Both the position numbers and the translations under genes were made by a program. A stretch of 64,000 nt of DNA from Margaritispora aquatica. Taxonomy: Eukaryota; Ascomycota; Leotiomycetes; Helotiales; Discinellaceae. Shown piece by piece: positions 45,560 to 56,652 of the stretch (the first letter of the stretch is position 1; each line of letters opens with the position of its first letter). Location: contig VJWN01000011.1 of assembly GCA_007644065.1 (NCBI GenBank), positions 310,001 through 374,000 on the forward strand, given 5' to 3'. Below the pieces are notes generated by a model. It made no database searches. It was not told where the DNA came from and worked only from the letters and a program-made list of their open reading frames with translations.

Positions 45560-46260
45560 ATCACCCTAGTAGAAGTATTTTTCTTTCCTAGTCTTCTATA
45601 AACTTCTAAGCATACTTACGTGAAGCTAGCGTTTAATTCTATCCGTATAAAATAGGGGGCTTAGTAATTTTAGAGTAAGTAATAAGTTATTACGTATATA
45701 GTAACTCTTTTAGCGAATCTCTTAACGGTAGAAAAATATAAAAAGAAGATATACTCTCTATAAGGCTCGAACTTACGACCTTAGGATTTTGTATATTAGA
45801 TTCTCTATAAGAGTATCTATTAGATATTCTATTCTCGCTTACGTAAATTTATAGTGACTAAGAACAAATTACTTTAAAAAAAGGTTATAAAATTCGTACG
45901 GTATTCCCTCTACGTAGAGTGTTATAATATTAGATTAGTAGATTAGAAGCTCGATTTATAAGATTCTTCCTCGTATCGTTAGATTTTTTAGGGAGAATAA
46001 TATCTCTACTAGCCTCGCCGAGATCCTGTAAGCTCTTTATATTTAGGTTAAGTTTCGTAAGAATATAATACGATAATATAAGCTTAGCTTTAGCCCCGAT
46101 CTTATTCTAATTTCCTAGATATTACGGACCTCTAACCGAAAATATAGGTTAATAAATCTATCGATATTTTCTTATTTAACGATAGTATCTCGAGAATTAA
46201 GAATCCTCCGTCTAAAGTAATAAACTTTATAACCGTTTCAACGTGATACTAGAATTTGTA
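45560..46260. mobile_element. AT-rich RIP-decayed repeat tract, element unidentified
   Basis: The composition changes sharply: TpA words dominate, CpA/TpG words are scarce, while CpG survives. That is the footprint of repeat-induced point mutation on a duplicated sequence. It includes the mutated tRNA-Met copy. I see no transposase or reverse-transcriptase motif and no terminal repeats, so the element class cannot be named. Confidence 0.55.
45700..45840 (-). pseudogene. RIP-like mutated copy of the tRNA-Met locus and its 3' flank
   Basis: On the minus strand this aligns with 44990-45115 of the intact locus, through ATCCTAAGGTCG, GTTCGAGCC, the AGAGAG acceptor end, CTTCTTTTT and AAGAGATTCG. 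Differences are mainly C-to-T and G-to-A (GTGAGTTCGAGCCTCAC appears as GTAAGTTCGAGCCTTAT). The acceptor and T stems no longer pair and the anticodon half is hard to align, so it should be non-functional. Confidence 0.75.
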
Positions 46261-47527
46261 GTCGTATAGTATCTAGTATTCGATATCGATGTGCTAGATT
46301 GGCTTTGTGGTTTGGTTGTTGATGCGTCTGACTTAGAAGTAGAGAAGTCATTCCCCAATGCAATCGAGAAACAAGCTATCGATATGTACGGTCCATCTCT
46401 GAGCTACTTACAATTAGTCCTGCCTCAACAATGTATTATGGTAGACTGGCCAATTATGAAAAGCATCCAGGGGAAGAGGTGGAACCCTTTATGTGGGACT
46501 TTGTTGCTTAACGGGAGGGCAAAAACTATATTGGAAGCTTGCAAGGCATCAATTAGTCTGAAGTAGACCAAGAAAGGTCTCCTAATCGGTAAGTCATTCC
46601 AGCTCTTGGTAAAGATTCTCCATGCTAATAGGGTGATAATAGAGTGTTTGTTGGTTAGCAACTACTGCCTAGAATCCGTTTTCTCAGAGACTGATAAGAT
46701 ATCACCAAATCGGGGAAGACATTCTATAGCGATGAGTAGTAGAGCAGGCTGCGAAGGTAGGAAACATGGGGCTTTAAGCGACATATAGTCTCGGCATGCG
46801 TGTATTAGTCCACCAACTCATCTCAATCAAATCCACAGTTACCTTGTACCGATGAAGGGAGTATGCTTGTCGACAGGAACAACTCTTCCCTCCAACCAAC
46901 TCAACTCACACAGAAATAAAGTGAAAGATCGCACTGGCACATAACAGAGATTTTTAGAGCAAGTATGCTGAGTTGCTGTAAGTTCAGACCTGAAAATCGA
47001 AGTGTTTTATTGCTTCCTAAGAACCCAACGCCGGACTTGTCATTTCTCAGAGCTAGGGGGGTTCTCTTTCGCAATTAAGGCCATTCGCATCTATTTAGAA
47101 ATATCTAGTGGAAGGTAATGAATCAAATTCTAAAACACACCACAACACATGGCCCAACTCCAAATTGCACGAGGCTGACAGATCAAATTTGCTATATAAA
47201 CCTTCTACTTATTTTATTCTAAAAATTAGAACTTCAAGATTACCAACCCGGGCTCCAGCTGCAACACTCTCATTGAGGATGACTTGAACGTCTTGCGAAT
47301 ATCATGTGATGTAATGCCCCAAGACGGGCGCGCCGATCACGTGCGAATTATGTCCCACGTCACTTACCTTCCATTGTTGAGGTAGATTCCTTTCCTTCTC
47401 GACATTACCTTAGCTTGAGTTTGACGCAAATGAATCACGAGTAAGAAGTCAACGAATCATCAAAGACAAACTCCTCCATCTACATATTTAAGGAACTGAA
47501 GAGACGATCATTGGCTTTCCTAACACA
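46261..47527. other. non-RIP flank with an orphan open frame; promoter of the 2EXR gene
   Basis: A 91-codon frame at 46291-46566 (LEVEKSFPNAIEKQAIDMYG..) has balanced composition but no recognisable motif and no splice partner that I can see. The last 130 bp hold ATATTTAAGG at about 47483, a possible TATA region for the 2EXR gene. Confidence 0.35.
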
Positions 47528-48238
47528 ATGGCAGATCAACCTCTAATTGATCTCTTCAGTCAATGCTCCATTCAGCCGCAAGCTATCACTTCATCCAACA
47601 ACAACCAAATGTTCACCCTCTTCTCCCAAATGCCAACTGAACTGAGACTCAAGATATGGAGAGTCGCCCTCCCTGGTCTACGAGTCGTCGTTGCTCGATA
47701 CGACAAAGGCCATGCGTGTACGAGCATGACTAAGATTCCAGCAGCACTGCTAGTCAACAGAGAATCCAGAGAAGAAGCAAAACGGTTCTACAAGCTCAGC
47801 TTCGGTGGCAATGAGAAACTTCCTAATCAAGAAGCTAAGGTCTGGTTCGACAACTCCATTGATCTTCTCTACATTGATGACTCACTTGGTTGTCCTGTCG
47901 AGGGAAGAAACGGTTACACCGCCTCGATGCTTGCGATGCGCAGTGTTTTCCGCAATATATCAGACCTTGTGAATGTGCAGGCGATAGGCATGAAGGCTGA
48001 CTTCTTGTTCTGGTTTTGTGCCAGGACAGCCAGGCTGAAAGTTTTCCAAACTTTTAGTGGTGTTATTGAAGCATATATCATTGACTTGGAACCCGACTTA
48101 CTGCCAGCGAGGGAGGAGAATTTGGCGTTTACCCTTCTATCTTCTGAAGTTGTGAACAGGCGATTTTCAGATCTAGAGGAACTTCGAGCTAACACTGGTA
48201 TACACTGGGTACCAGCCTCTCTCGGTAGGAAACTATGA
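47528..48238 (+). CDS. 2EXR-domain protein
   Basis: Intronless, 236 residues. The 2EXR signature is clear: MFTLFSQMPTELRLKIWRVA, then PGLRVVVARYD, PAALLVNRESREEAKRFYKL and VWFDNSIDLLYID, in the family order. The biochemical role of 2EXR proteins is unknown; the N-terminal LPxELRxxIW resembles an F-box, so a degradation-adaptor role has been suggested by similarity only. It lies 1.7 kb from another intact member in the same orientation, and two decayed members lie at 9.6-12.1 kb. Confidence 0.8.
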   Translation: MADQPLIDLFSQCSIQPQAITSSNNNQMFTLFSQMPTELRLKIWRVALPGLRVVVARYDKGHACTSMTKIPAALLVNRESREEAKRFYKLSFGGNEKLPNQEAKVWFDNSIDLLYIDDSLGCPVEGRNGYTASMLAMRSVFRNISDLVNVQAIGMKADFLFWFCARTARLKVFQTFSGVIEAYIIDLEPDLLPAREENLAFTLLSSEVVNRRFSDLEELRANTGIHWVPASLGRKL

Positions 48239-49940
48239 AGACAAATGTCACTTTTATTTTCAGCCGAAATATATACAGCAGGGGATTGGGATTGTTCCCA
48301 ATTGTAGCCTATCTGACAAACTTTGCTCGCTGAATCCCATCACATAACTATCAAGCTCACTCTACAATCAATTTCCACCAAAATTTCCAACTTACACCGA
48401 CAATCTGTAAGACTTCCACTCGGAACATCTTTGGGTGTTATCACGACTATCACCCCAGGACAATCTCCGATATATCTCGTGATGCTTTGACAGTTCCTCT
48501 TTACGCGATAACTATAACGCCTGCATCGTGGAGGAACAAAGATATTGATAACATGATTGATACCGCTTCAGATATCACATATCTCAATTCGTTAAATCTA
48601 CGCCTCATCCTATAGGTGTCTGGCCATGAAAAAAGGAACCTCCTTAAGGCTGGATTTTCGTGTAAGCTGTAGACTATTCTGCCCATTCACGTAACAATGC
48701 GGGCCATTTACTAGGACTCAAGCATATCTGGTGACATCTTGAACATCACTGGAATGGAGGGAGCTGCATCCCGGCGCAATGTTAGCCTGTTTGGGGAAAG
48801 ATTATTATTTTAATCTTAGCCGTTTCTAAGATATTTGCAGCAATCCAAACCATATATTGATATTACAAGTGAAGGATGGAGCAAGAGCTGGGCAGTCCTG
48901 GAGTGTTCCAAATGTTAAAGACGTAACAAGCTACCCACTTCGCCTATTGATTTTGCTGTATTCCGTGAAGCCCAACAATATGTCGCTCTTCCAGATAAAT
49001 TTGTCAGAGAAACATAGGCATAAGAAATTCGCTTAAGTGGCAGACCTATAAAGCATTGGGTATCCCAAGATCGAGCACTGATTCCCTCGATTTGTTTTGA
49101 GAAGTCGATACAAAGCTGAAGAATACATTAAATGACATAGGCGAACTGGACTGGAGACTTATTGTATATAAATGAGATACTTTGGCAGCGGCGAGCACAT
49201 ATCAACAAGCAAACATTCCTGATGAATGATTCTTTGCCTCAATATATTACAACACCATATGCATAGCCCATGAAGAAGAAGAGCAATGTGATTTCAATAT
49301 GCATGCCAAGCCAGTGAATTCATGGAAGGTGACATTGCTTATAGTTATAAATCTTCAGGCACTAGAGTGGTCAATTGCATAGTTATAAAAGCAATGAATC
49401 TCATAGTTTGCATCATAACTTCTGGTTAGAAGTCAAGAAAATAGGAAACAGATGGATATCGCGCTGTATATCAGCTAGTATGAGCAAATATGATCCTTGC
49501 AAACAAGCCTTGTCTGTATAAAGATTTTGGCTAAGCAGTGTCAAGCTCCGGTTGTTCTGGTTAAGCTATATACTATCTTCTGGTATCCTGTCGAGCTTTC
49601 TTCCCTTCTCTGATTCCGGCGGAGGACGTTCTCCCCTCGCTAATTCACCTTGACATAGAACGAATGCTTTGCAGTCGAACCTGCGCAAACAACTCATAAT
49701 TCGTACCTCATCCAATGATATGTCCCGAAAGAACTTGAACGGTTAGCTTTCTCGAATTCAACTTCTTCGTGATCGCGTCATCACGTTAGCTGAAAATTAT
49801 ACCGCATTTCAACCTCCTCAGCGAATCATCGATACATAATGACTAAACAGCAAGGAAGCGACAGTCGAAGCTTGCTAGGCCACCACTCAGTCCAGAACGC
49901 GCCTGATATTTGAACGACTTCGTATCATCAAAGTCTGCAA
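48239..49940. other. gene-free stretch between two 2EXR genes
   Basis: No supportable gene or RNA; AT-rich. I looked for further 2EXR remnants and saw none. Confidence 0.4.
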
Positions 49941-50901
49941 ATGTCAACTAATCCCCAAGCCGCACCAATCGTGGTGACCAAACTCTCAGGCCAATCTGCC
50001 GACCAGTCTCCTATCAACACAATGCTTACCGTTCAAAACCAGCTAGAAGTTGAGTATGTCTCTGATCATCTTGAAAGGTTCTGGTAGTTGTTGACAACGC
50101 ATTAGTATTTTCCACGAGATGTCGGCCAATGTCTCGGTAGAAGTTCTCGAGGAGTTCACACTTTTCCCCAAGCTGCCGCTGGAACTGCGTCTGATGGTTG
50201 TATGTAGCATTTCATTCTTTGCGGGTGGAACAATCTTCCTCCCAAAGCCCGCGACTTTCAGATGTAATATCTGCATAAAGCCACTAAGAAGATAACTTTA
50301 CTGATCGCTCAACCAGTGGCGACACACACTCCCAGGACCACGCTTGATCGCCGTGACGCTGCCAAAGGCAAGCAAAGCGGGCGACCTTTACAGTCATAAC
50401 TTCATGCCTCCAATGGCGCTCCAGATCCACAAGGAATCAAGGTCAGAAGCCCATTTATTCTACAGGCCCCGTCTCACCCATGTAAGTGAGCGTTACAAAC
50501 CAATCCAAGAGCGCACATCTCCCCAGATTCTTCTCAACGACACCACAGACTTGCTATATCTCAGACCTGCTGATTCCAACGATCCTACTATCGTCGAAAT
50601 GACTTCCCCTGGGAGGTTTTTGATGACAGTAGAGACCGCTGGCCTGAAGCGGATAGCCCTTCATTTTACAATGCACGATTTGTATGCGGAACACATCCTT
50701 GGTTACAAAGCTATGGCATCTCTTCTAGGCGGATTCACTGATGCTGATCACATCTATTTGGTCCATAGGGAAAAGCCACCGCCAGGAAGCACTTGGTCCC
50801 TAGACCACTCTGCTCTAGATGGGAAAGTTCATGCAAGCCTTCAAGCTGTCGCTTCGCCAGGATTGAGAAAATTCAGGTTTGCCACCTGGACAAAAAAGTA
50901 G
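49941..50901 (+). CDS. 2EXR-domain protein, three exons
   Basis: Exons 49941-50053, 50106-50199 and 50317-50901 (introns 52 and 117 nt) give 263 residues. The signature FTLFPKLPLELRLMVWRHTL spans the second splice, which supports the model; PGPRLIAVTLP, MALQIHKESRSEAHLFYRP and ILLNDTTDLLYLRP follow in the family order. The N-terminal about 45 residues before the domain are polar and disordered. Start is the first ATG of the frame; a later ATG (MLTVQNQ, residue 29) could also serve. Function unknown. Confidence 0.8.
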
Positions 50902-51404
50902 AGTCCGAATGGTGTGGGTCACATGGAATCCTCCATGCAAGTTTGCTACCTACATACAGCTTAAACAGAACCGACAGTCATCATAAATGTTTCTGGACAC
51001 CTGTTCTTACCTCTGCGCTCTTTGCTTCTATATATCAGGTTTCTGATACCATTTTCTCTGAATTGGGTTGGGATGGAGGAGGTAAAGCCTCGGACATCAG
51101 ACGCCAACAAGATGTATCCACAATGCGATATTCATCATGCAGTAGATTCAAAGACATGATAAAAATAAAACAAACAATCTCTCAATCTCATAACATGCCA
51201 AAGTGATAACTGCGATACAGACGCAACTACGTCCTGCCTGAAGCAATATGTCCATTACAATATAATAGTATAACAACATGATGTACAAAAGAAGTCATCA
51301 TCGCTTGCTCGTCGCTCAGTAGAAGAAGAATCAAGAACTCCAAGCTATGCCGTCTATATCGCAAGATCACAAGCCCATTATACACCTCCAGAAGCACCAA
51401 ACAC
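50902..51404. other. intergenic between convergent genes
   Basis: 3' flanks of the 2EXR gene and of the Vam7 gene; nothing else recognised. Confidence 0.4.
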
Positions 51405-52547
51405 CTAACGTATCTTCCCCACCCTCTTCTTCGCAATCTCAATCTTTTTCCCTACGCGCTCGGCGTCCTCATCCACTCTCTTTAGCATCTCATTCTGGAG
51501 CTCCAATTCACCATGGATTGCGAGACCCATCTCCCGCTGCCTCCTTACAATCTTGCCCAGCTCCTCAACATCTATGTCCTGGTCTTGCATCAACTGTTTC
51601 TGGAGCTGCAATACCCCCTCATTATCCAGCTCTCTCGTCCTTTCAGTCTCAGGCACAGGGGCTCCGAGAACTCGTCCACTCGGCCTCGCAACACCAGGCC
51701 CAAACAACGCATTCTTGTCTTGAGTCGACGCAGCAGCATTATTCCCATTCGATGCTCCAGAGCTCTGGTTCTTCGATGCAATACTGACAGCCAGCTTCTC
51801 CAACCCCTCCTTCTCGACCTTTGCACTGCCAAGTAAATCCCTCCTCCGTCTCAGCTCTCCCGCTCCAACCCTACCACCATCACCACCCCTCTTCTCATTA
51901 TCCGCCATAATCTTCAGTCCCTCCTCCAGAGTTCCAAGCAAGCCCCCAGCTTTAACCAAGCACCTCTTCGCATTTGCACCAGCCTCATACTGAGCCTGCG
52001 CCGTGGTCGCTCCATCCCTCCTCGCCAAAAACAGCCTCGCATCATGCAGCTGTCCCTTCATCTCCCTCTGCAGATCCAACCACACGCCGGGCTCACTAGC
52101 CACCATAGCCGCCTTGCTCGCATCTCCGCCCATGGCCCGCTGGTTCGCTGCAATCAGCTCATTGCGGACCGAGGAGCTGCTCCCTGAGCTGCCTGTGCTG
52201 GGTAGGTTGAGGAAGGACCGCCACACGGAGGTCTCGCGCCAGCGACGATCAGGGCCTTCTGCGATGGCGCGCAGGTAGGTTTCGAGGCCTGCTCGGCGGG
52301 TTTCTGTGAGTTCCGGGGAAGAGGCGGTGGACTTGAACCATGATTTTGAGGGAAGCGGTGCGGGAGGAGGTGAGGAGACGATGTTGCTCAGGGCTGTGTG
52401 GAGGGTTGCGAAGTCAGAGTAGCGTTTCTGCACGACGAAGGTTCGGAGAGGTAGGCGGAGGGTTATGTTGTAGAGTGTGTATGGTTTCTCGTTCTTGTTG
52501 TTAGAGAGAATGGTGGAAGGGATCGAGATCTCGAGGGGTGGTGCCAT
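51405..52547 (-). CDS. VAM7: Vam7-type vacuolar Qc-SNARE with PX domain
   Basis: Intronless, 380 residues. The N-terminal PX domain (about 1-120) has YTLYNITLRLPLRTFVVQKR followed by YSDFATLH, the phosphoinositide-binding arginine context, and LPSKSWF. A variable middle contains NKNALFGPGVARPSGRVLG. The C-terminal SNARE motif (about 312-375) is heptad-rich with the Qc glutamine in MQDQDIDVEELGKIVRRQRE and IHGELELQNEMLKRVDEDAE. There is no transmembrane anchor, as in yeast Vam7, which reaches the vacuole through PI3P and drives homotypic vacuole fusion with HOPS. The length is somewhat above yeast Vam7, due to the linker. Confidence 0.92.
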   Translation of the reverse strand: MAPPLEISIPSTILSNNKNEKPYTLYNITLRLPLRTFVVQKRYSDFATLHTALSNIVSSPPPAPLPSKSWFKSTASSPELTETRRAGLETYLRAIAEGPDRRWRETSVWRSFLNLPSTGSSGSSSSVRNELIAANQRAMGGDASKAAMVASEPGVWLDLQREMKGQLHDARLFLARRDGATTAQAQYEAGANAKRCLVKAGGLLGTLEEGLKIMADNEKRGGDGGRVGAGELRRRRDLLGSAKVEKEGLEKLAVSIASKNQSSGASNGNNAAASTQDKNALFGPGVARPSGRVLGAPVPETERTRELDNEGVLQLQKQLMQDQDIDVEELGKIVRRQREMGLAIHGELELQNEMLKRVDEDAERVGKKIEIAKKRVGKIR

Positions 52548-52964
52548 GGCAGCGATATCGTGTGTAGACTTCTAGCAAGGAGATTTCTAAAGGAGACTTT
52601 ACAAAGAGCACAAGTGATAGATGTCTCTGTTGTCGGAATACTTTAATGAAGATTACCTGTGACTTGGAGCTGGTAATGCTTGGCGATAAGCCTTGCATGA
52701 ACGGTCAGATAGCCGCCTTGTGGAGTCAGAAGATCAAAGACATCATTCAGATGAATCACAAAGAAATGTCCCAATTAAACGTGTAGAAATTGTTCATTGG
52801 TTTGAGTCTTCCGTCCCAAATCTAGTTTTGTAATATGCTGGCTAACTTTCATCAATCATTGGATCCGCATTGCATACATCCTGTAATGTGTATAACTCCA
52901 AGTCCAAAGCATCAATCGCAGCCTCTGCATTGCCATCTTGGTATCATCATCGTAATAAGCAAAT
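52548..52964. other. intergenic, Vam7 promoter side
   Basis: 5' flank of Vam7 and 3' flank of the EB1 gene. No further feature seen. Confidence 0.4.
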
Positions 52965-53872
52965 CTAGAACGTTTCCTGATCATCAACACCCTCTGGCTC
53001 AGCTGGAATCTCAAACCCATCCTCAGTTGAATACAAGATGGTCTGGATATGCTTAATCAAGCCATCCTCCTGCTTCTCAATTTCTGGATCCTCCTCGCAC
53101 GCCTGTTGTACCAGTAACTCGATGTCGCGGAGCTTACTGAAGTAGAAATCCCTCTCACGCTCAAGACCTTGTACCGTCTCCTTCAAAGTATTGTTCTCTT
53201 GTGCTAAAGCTGCACTTCCAGGACCTCCACCAATTTTGGCAGCTCCACGGCCTGTAGTAGGCGTGGTACCTCTTCGTGTCGCACCAGCACCGGATGTCCG
53301 TGGGGCAGGGGCAGCAGCGGCTGGTGCTGAGCCAGAAGCGCGTCGCCGGGCAACAGCATCGTAGTCCCCACCTGGAAAGTATTGATCCCAATACCGCTTG
53401 CTCCATTGTAGGAATTCCAGGTTATCTTGCATCTTGCACTTAATGAGCTGTTCGACGTTGACGGGACGATCGATGCCATGTCTTGTGAAGCAGTCTTGTC
53501 TGGGGTCAGTATTTGTTTTCTAACGCTTGGGCGGCGTATGAGGGGTTCTCACTTTGAAGAACCTTGAAGTTCTGCAGATACGCATATTCGGTATTGACAT
53601 TAAACTTGACTCTGGCCATCGGGACATCGAGGTAGATGCTGTCGAAGACCTGGCAGAGGGCAGCACTGCTGGGAGCTTAGCTGTTGTTCGCCGTGGTTGG
53701 AGAAGTGCGGGGGAGGGGTTAGTCCACGTACCCAGTTCCGCATTGTTCGACCTTGGTAATGTTTAGCTGTAGCAGATTATTGAGCCATGCCACGAGCTCT
53801 TGTCTGTTTGTAACGCGCTGTTAGAAACATTCTGTGTTGTTGATGCGCTGGAACCCACCTTGATTCTCCCAT
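52965..53872 (-). CDS. EB1-family microtubule plus-end protein (Bim1/Mal3)
   Basis: Four exons, 53872-53859, 53803-53732, 53665-53553 and 53494-52965 (introns 55, 66 and 58 nt), give 242 residues, the usual EB1 size. The first exon is only 14 nt. A calponin-homology domain opens the protein: RQELVAWLNNLLQLNITKVE, CQVFDSIYLDVPMARVKFNV, and IKCKMQDNLEFLQWSKRYWD. A basic Ala/Pro/Arg/Thr-rich linker follows, then the EB1 dimerisation coiled coil with LERERDFYFSKLRDIELLVQ. EB1 tracks growing microtubule ends and recruits partners. The C-terminus ends DDQETF, resembling the acidic-aromatic tail of animal EB1. Exon 4 uses acceptor GACAAG, chosen to keep the CH domain in frame. Confidence 0.93.
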
Positions 53873-56086
53873 CTTCGAGATATTCGAGAAGGTTGTGAAA
53901 TATACGTTGAAGACAGAGTTTGTATTAACCTGTTGGACGGTAGCTTTCGAAGTAGAACAGTTCCGCAAAGCGTGGATTATTACAGAAGAATCTGCGAATG
54001 TAAATCGCGAAAGATTTCTTTGGTTCGCTGATCCCCAATCGTACAAGAACTCAATTTCGCCAGGGCAACCGATTAACCCCTTGTCACATGATTAACTCTA
54101 TCCCAATCATGCAGGTGCAGTGCTACCAATGTTTACTTCTAGGCTGCCCCCTTAGCTGGATGATTATTGGATTGATGAGCTCTAATATAGTCAAGGTAAA
54201 AAATGTATAAGCACTGCCTATTCTCGGTTTAAGATGCTACCAATTATGAAGCATAATCCAAGCGCTTTTCCACGTTTTTTGAGTGCCTGCGGTTCCACAT
54301 TTACTCGCCTCCTGTGACAACTCTACCAAAGTCCCATAATTTTGAGACGATCCCTCTATCAGCCATTTCAAATGCCGATTCGTGCTGATATGCTCAAATA
54401 TACGCCTCTAGCAGCTTAGATCTTGTGGGGATTTTTTGTTCTTTTAAAAAAAAACAAAGCAGCTAAGTATATAAAGTGCATTTAACACGATCACGATTTG
54501 TCTTCGTCGAGGCTAACTTTTTATAATCGGAAAGTAACACATGAAGGCTACCTCAAATGATGTAACTTCTATAATTATAGGCCTTTATTTATACGCACCT
54601 AGATTGTAGATGTGTACAACATTGTAGTACCTTCACAATGATTGTTTATGTTTCTAAGACCTTTGACTCGACGAAGACAAATTGTAATAGCCTCGATCAT
54701 CTGCATAATTATCATCTTAGCTACCAGAAGCCTAAGCTCCAAGCCATTTCGAGCTTGAATTGCCGTCCCTGTGTATTCTCTCCATAGTTTTCATTTGATC
54801 GTTTCAGTGTAGGTTCTTCTGGCCTGGGTTGTATTTTAACTGCGTGAGTGACTTGCTTGAAGCTGTATTCGTAGTGTTGTTACGACGAAGAATGCTTTCC
54901 GTGAAACCTTAATAGCTTGGGCACCCCCACTGCACGTTCTGCCGTCTCGATCTGGAGCTTGCTATTCGCCGTCTTCGCTTGCAGTATACTGCTCAGATCT
55001 CGCTTACCAACTTGCAGTATGAGTTTGTTGAACAGGCTACCATAAACTTGATCATTCACCTTAACTTAGTCGTTCATACTCAATAAGTGCTCGAATGCAT
55101 TCAGCTACAGGGAATTCTCGTTCGCGCTAGTATATAGTAATATAAATGCTTATGGAACCGTGGGTTGATGTTTGAGTTCTTCCCTTCACAGTGAATATGT
55201 TCTTACCTCGAAGATCAAATTCTTCTTAGACATAGTCGCCATAGTCGACCTAATGATACCTGTGAAGTTCATTGAACTGAGAGATCAATCATCATCAAGG
55301 CGACCATCAAATCCTCATCACGACACTCTGCTGCTGAGAGTGGCATTGAGAATTTGAGTTGTCTGATATCAAATATAGTATCTTTAGATGTGCAAATAGA
55401 GCAAGCACATTTCGATATCGAATCTACTATGATCCGCACCGTTGGTGCTTTTGTTGTTTCCACTCCCCTATTTTTGTTCGCTTAGCCGTAGCTCCCAAGC
55501 CAAGTCTTTCGCTGGAATCGAAAAAAAAACGCGCTTCAACCTCCGGGATCACTCATAAGCAAGAGACCATAGAGCACCGCAATACGAGTCGGAAAATAGA
55601 TGAGGGCATGCCGATGCCAGACGTGTGGCTTGAGCATAAAAAGAACACCTGCTTGGGTAAAAAAGAAAAGACGATAAGATACGGAAGATAAGATAGTTGG
55701 GATCAATATGGAGACGAGCTCTTCGAAGGGAGACGCCACTAAAAAGTTTTCCAAGTAAGTCTGGTGTGGCTTTTACCGGAGAAAGATTTACTATACTAGA
55801 GAAGGCAGGTTAATAGTTCGAGACTAGGCATGTGATCCTAGTCAAGTAAGGTAGATTCAGCGAACATGAGCAGTTCATATCTCTACAGTGCAGCAATTTT
55901 CTTTTTGAAACTTACTTCCTTGAATATGAATTCAGAACTTGAGTCAACAAGTACACAAAACTGCAGTCTTGTGGATGTATGTATCAAGTGCCTGCTTGTT
56001 CTGTTGGGGATCACAAACATAGGAAGACTTCCGGTCAAGAGACACTTCTCTGGACGTTACAACGCATGAGAAGATTTTTATTCTTC
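53873..56086. other. gene-free stretch
   Basis: About 2.2 kb. No coding frame with recognisable content, no tRNA, no clear repeat. Confidence 0.4.
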
Positions 56087-56652
56087 TTACTTTTTATGCT
56101 GTGCCCACTTCTCCAGTGCAGCAGCATTCTGTGCTGCCTTCCTCGAAGCAGGTGTATCTAATCCAACACCGCTCAAGAACAGTACTCGCATAGTGGCCCC
56201 GGCATAAACGAACCCCACATTGCCCCAGTCCATTCGATTCCACTTCAAAGCATTCCAATATATCTCGAGACCAAGATCCTTGACACTGTACAGATGTCCA
56301 AAATCTGCCAGCAGCAGTCCGAATAACACTGTTTTCCAAACTCGAAGATCAGAAGTCGAACGTAGGACTAAGGCTTCGTTCATAGCAAACAAGAGGTACA
56401 AATTGGCGAGCTGGGAGAGCACAATGGTCGTCGAGAGCGGGATGTTGCTTGCAGATGATGGGGCCGAGGTTGCATGAGTGAGCTGCAGGTATTCCAAGGG
56501 TCTAAAGTGGGCAAAGAAGGCTCCGACTAGGGCGGATATTGGCTTCAATCTGTTAGCTGTTGCAATTTCAAATGGTAAATGCAAGTTCGCACTTCGATAA
56601 TGAGGAAGAAGATGGTGTAAAAGGCGGGCAATCTGAAGGCCGGAGCAGCCAT
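56087..56652 (-). CDS. DUF7704-like small fungal membrane protein
   Basis: Two exons, 56652-56593 and 56542-56087 (50-nt intron), give 171 residues. The splice joins FYTIFFLIIE to PISALVGAFFAHFRP, a junction typical of this fungal family as I know it. About four hydrophobic segments are visible: 5-28, IVLSQLANLYLLFAMNEALV, TVLFGLLLADFGHLYSV and NVGFVYAGATMRVLFLSGVG. The C-terminus is short and basic (RKAAQNAAALEKWAQHKK). Function is unknown; it is expected in an internal or plasma membrane. Confidence 0.75.

Noticed and set aside
46291..46566. 91-codon frame beside the RIP tract as a transposon-derived gene
   Set aside because: No catalytic or structural motif recognised; kept only as an orphan frame in the intergenic note.
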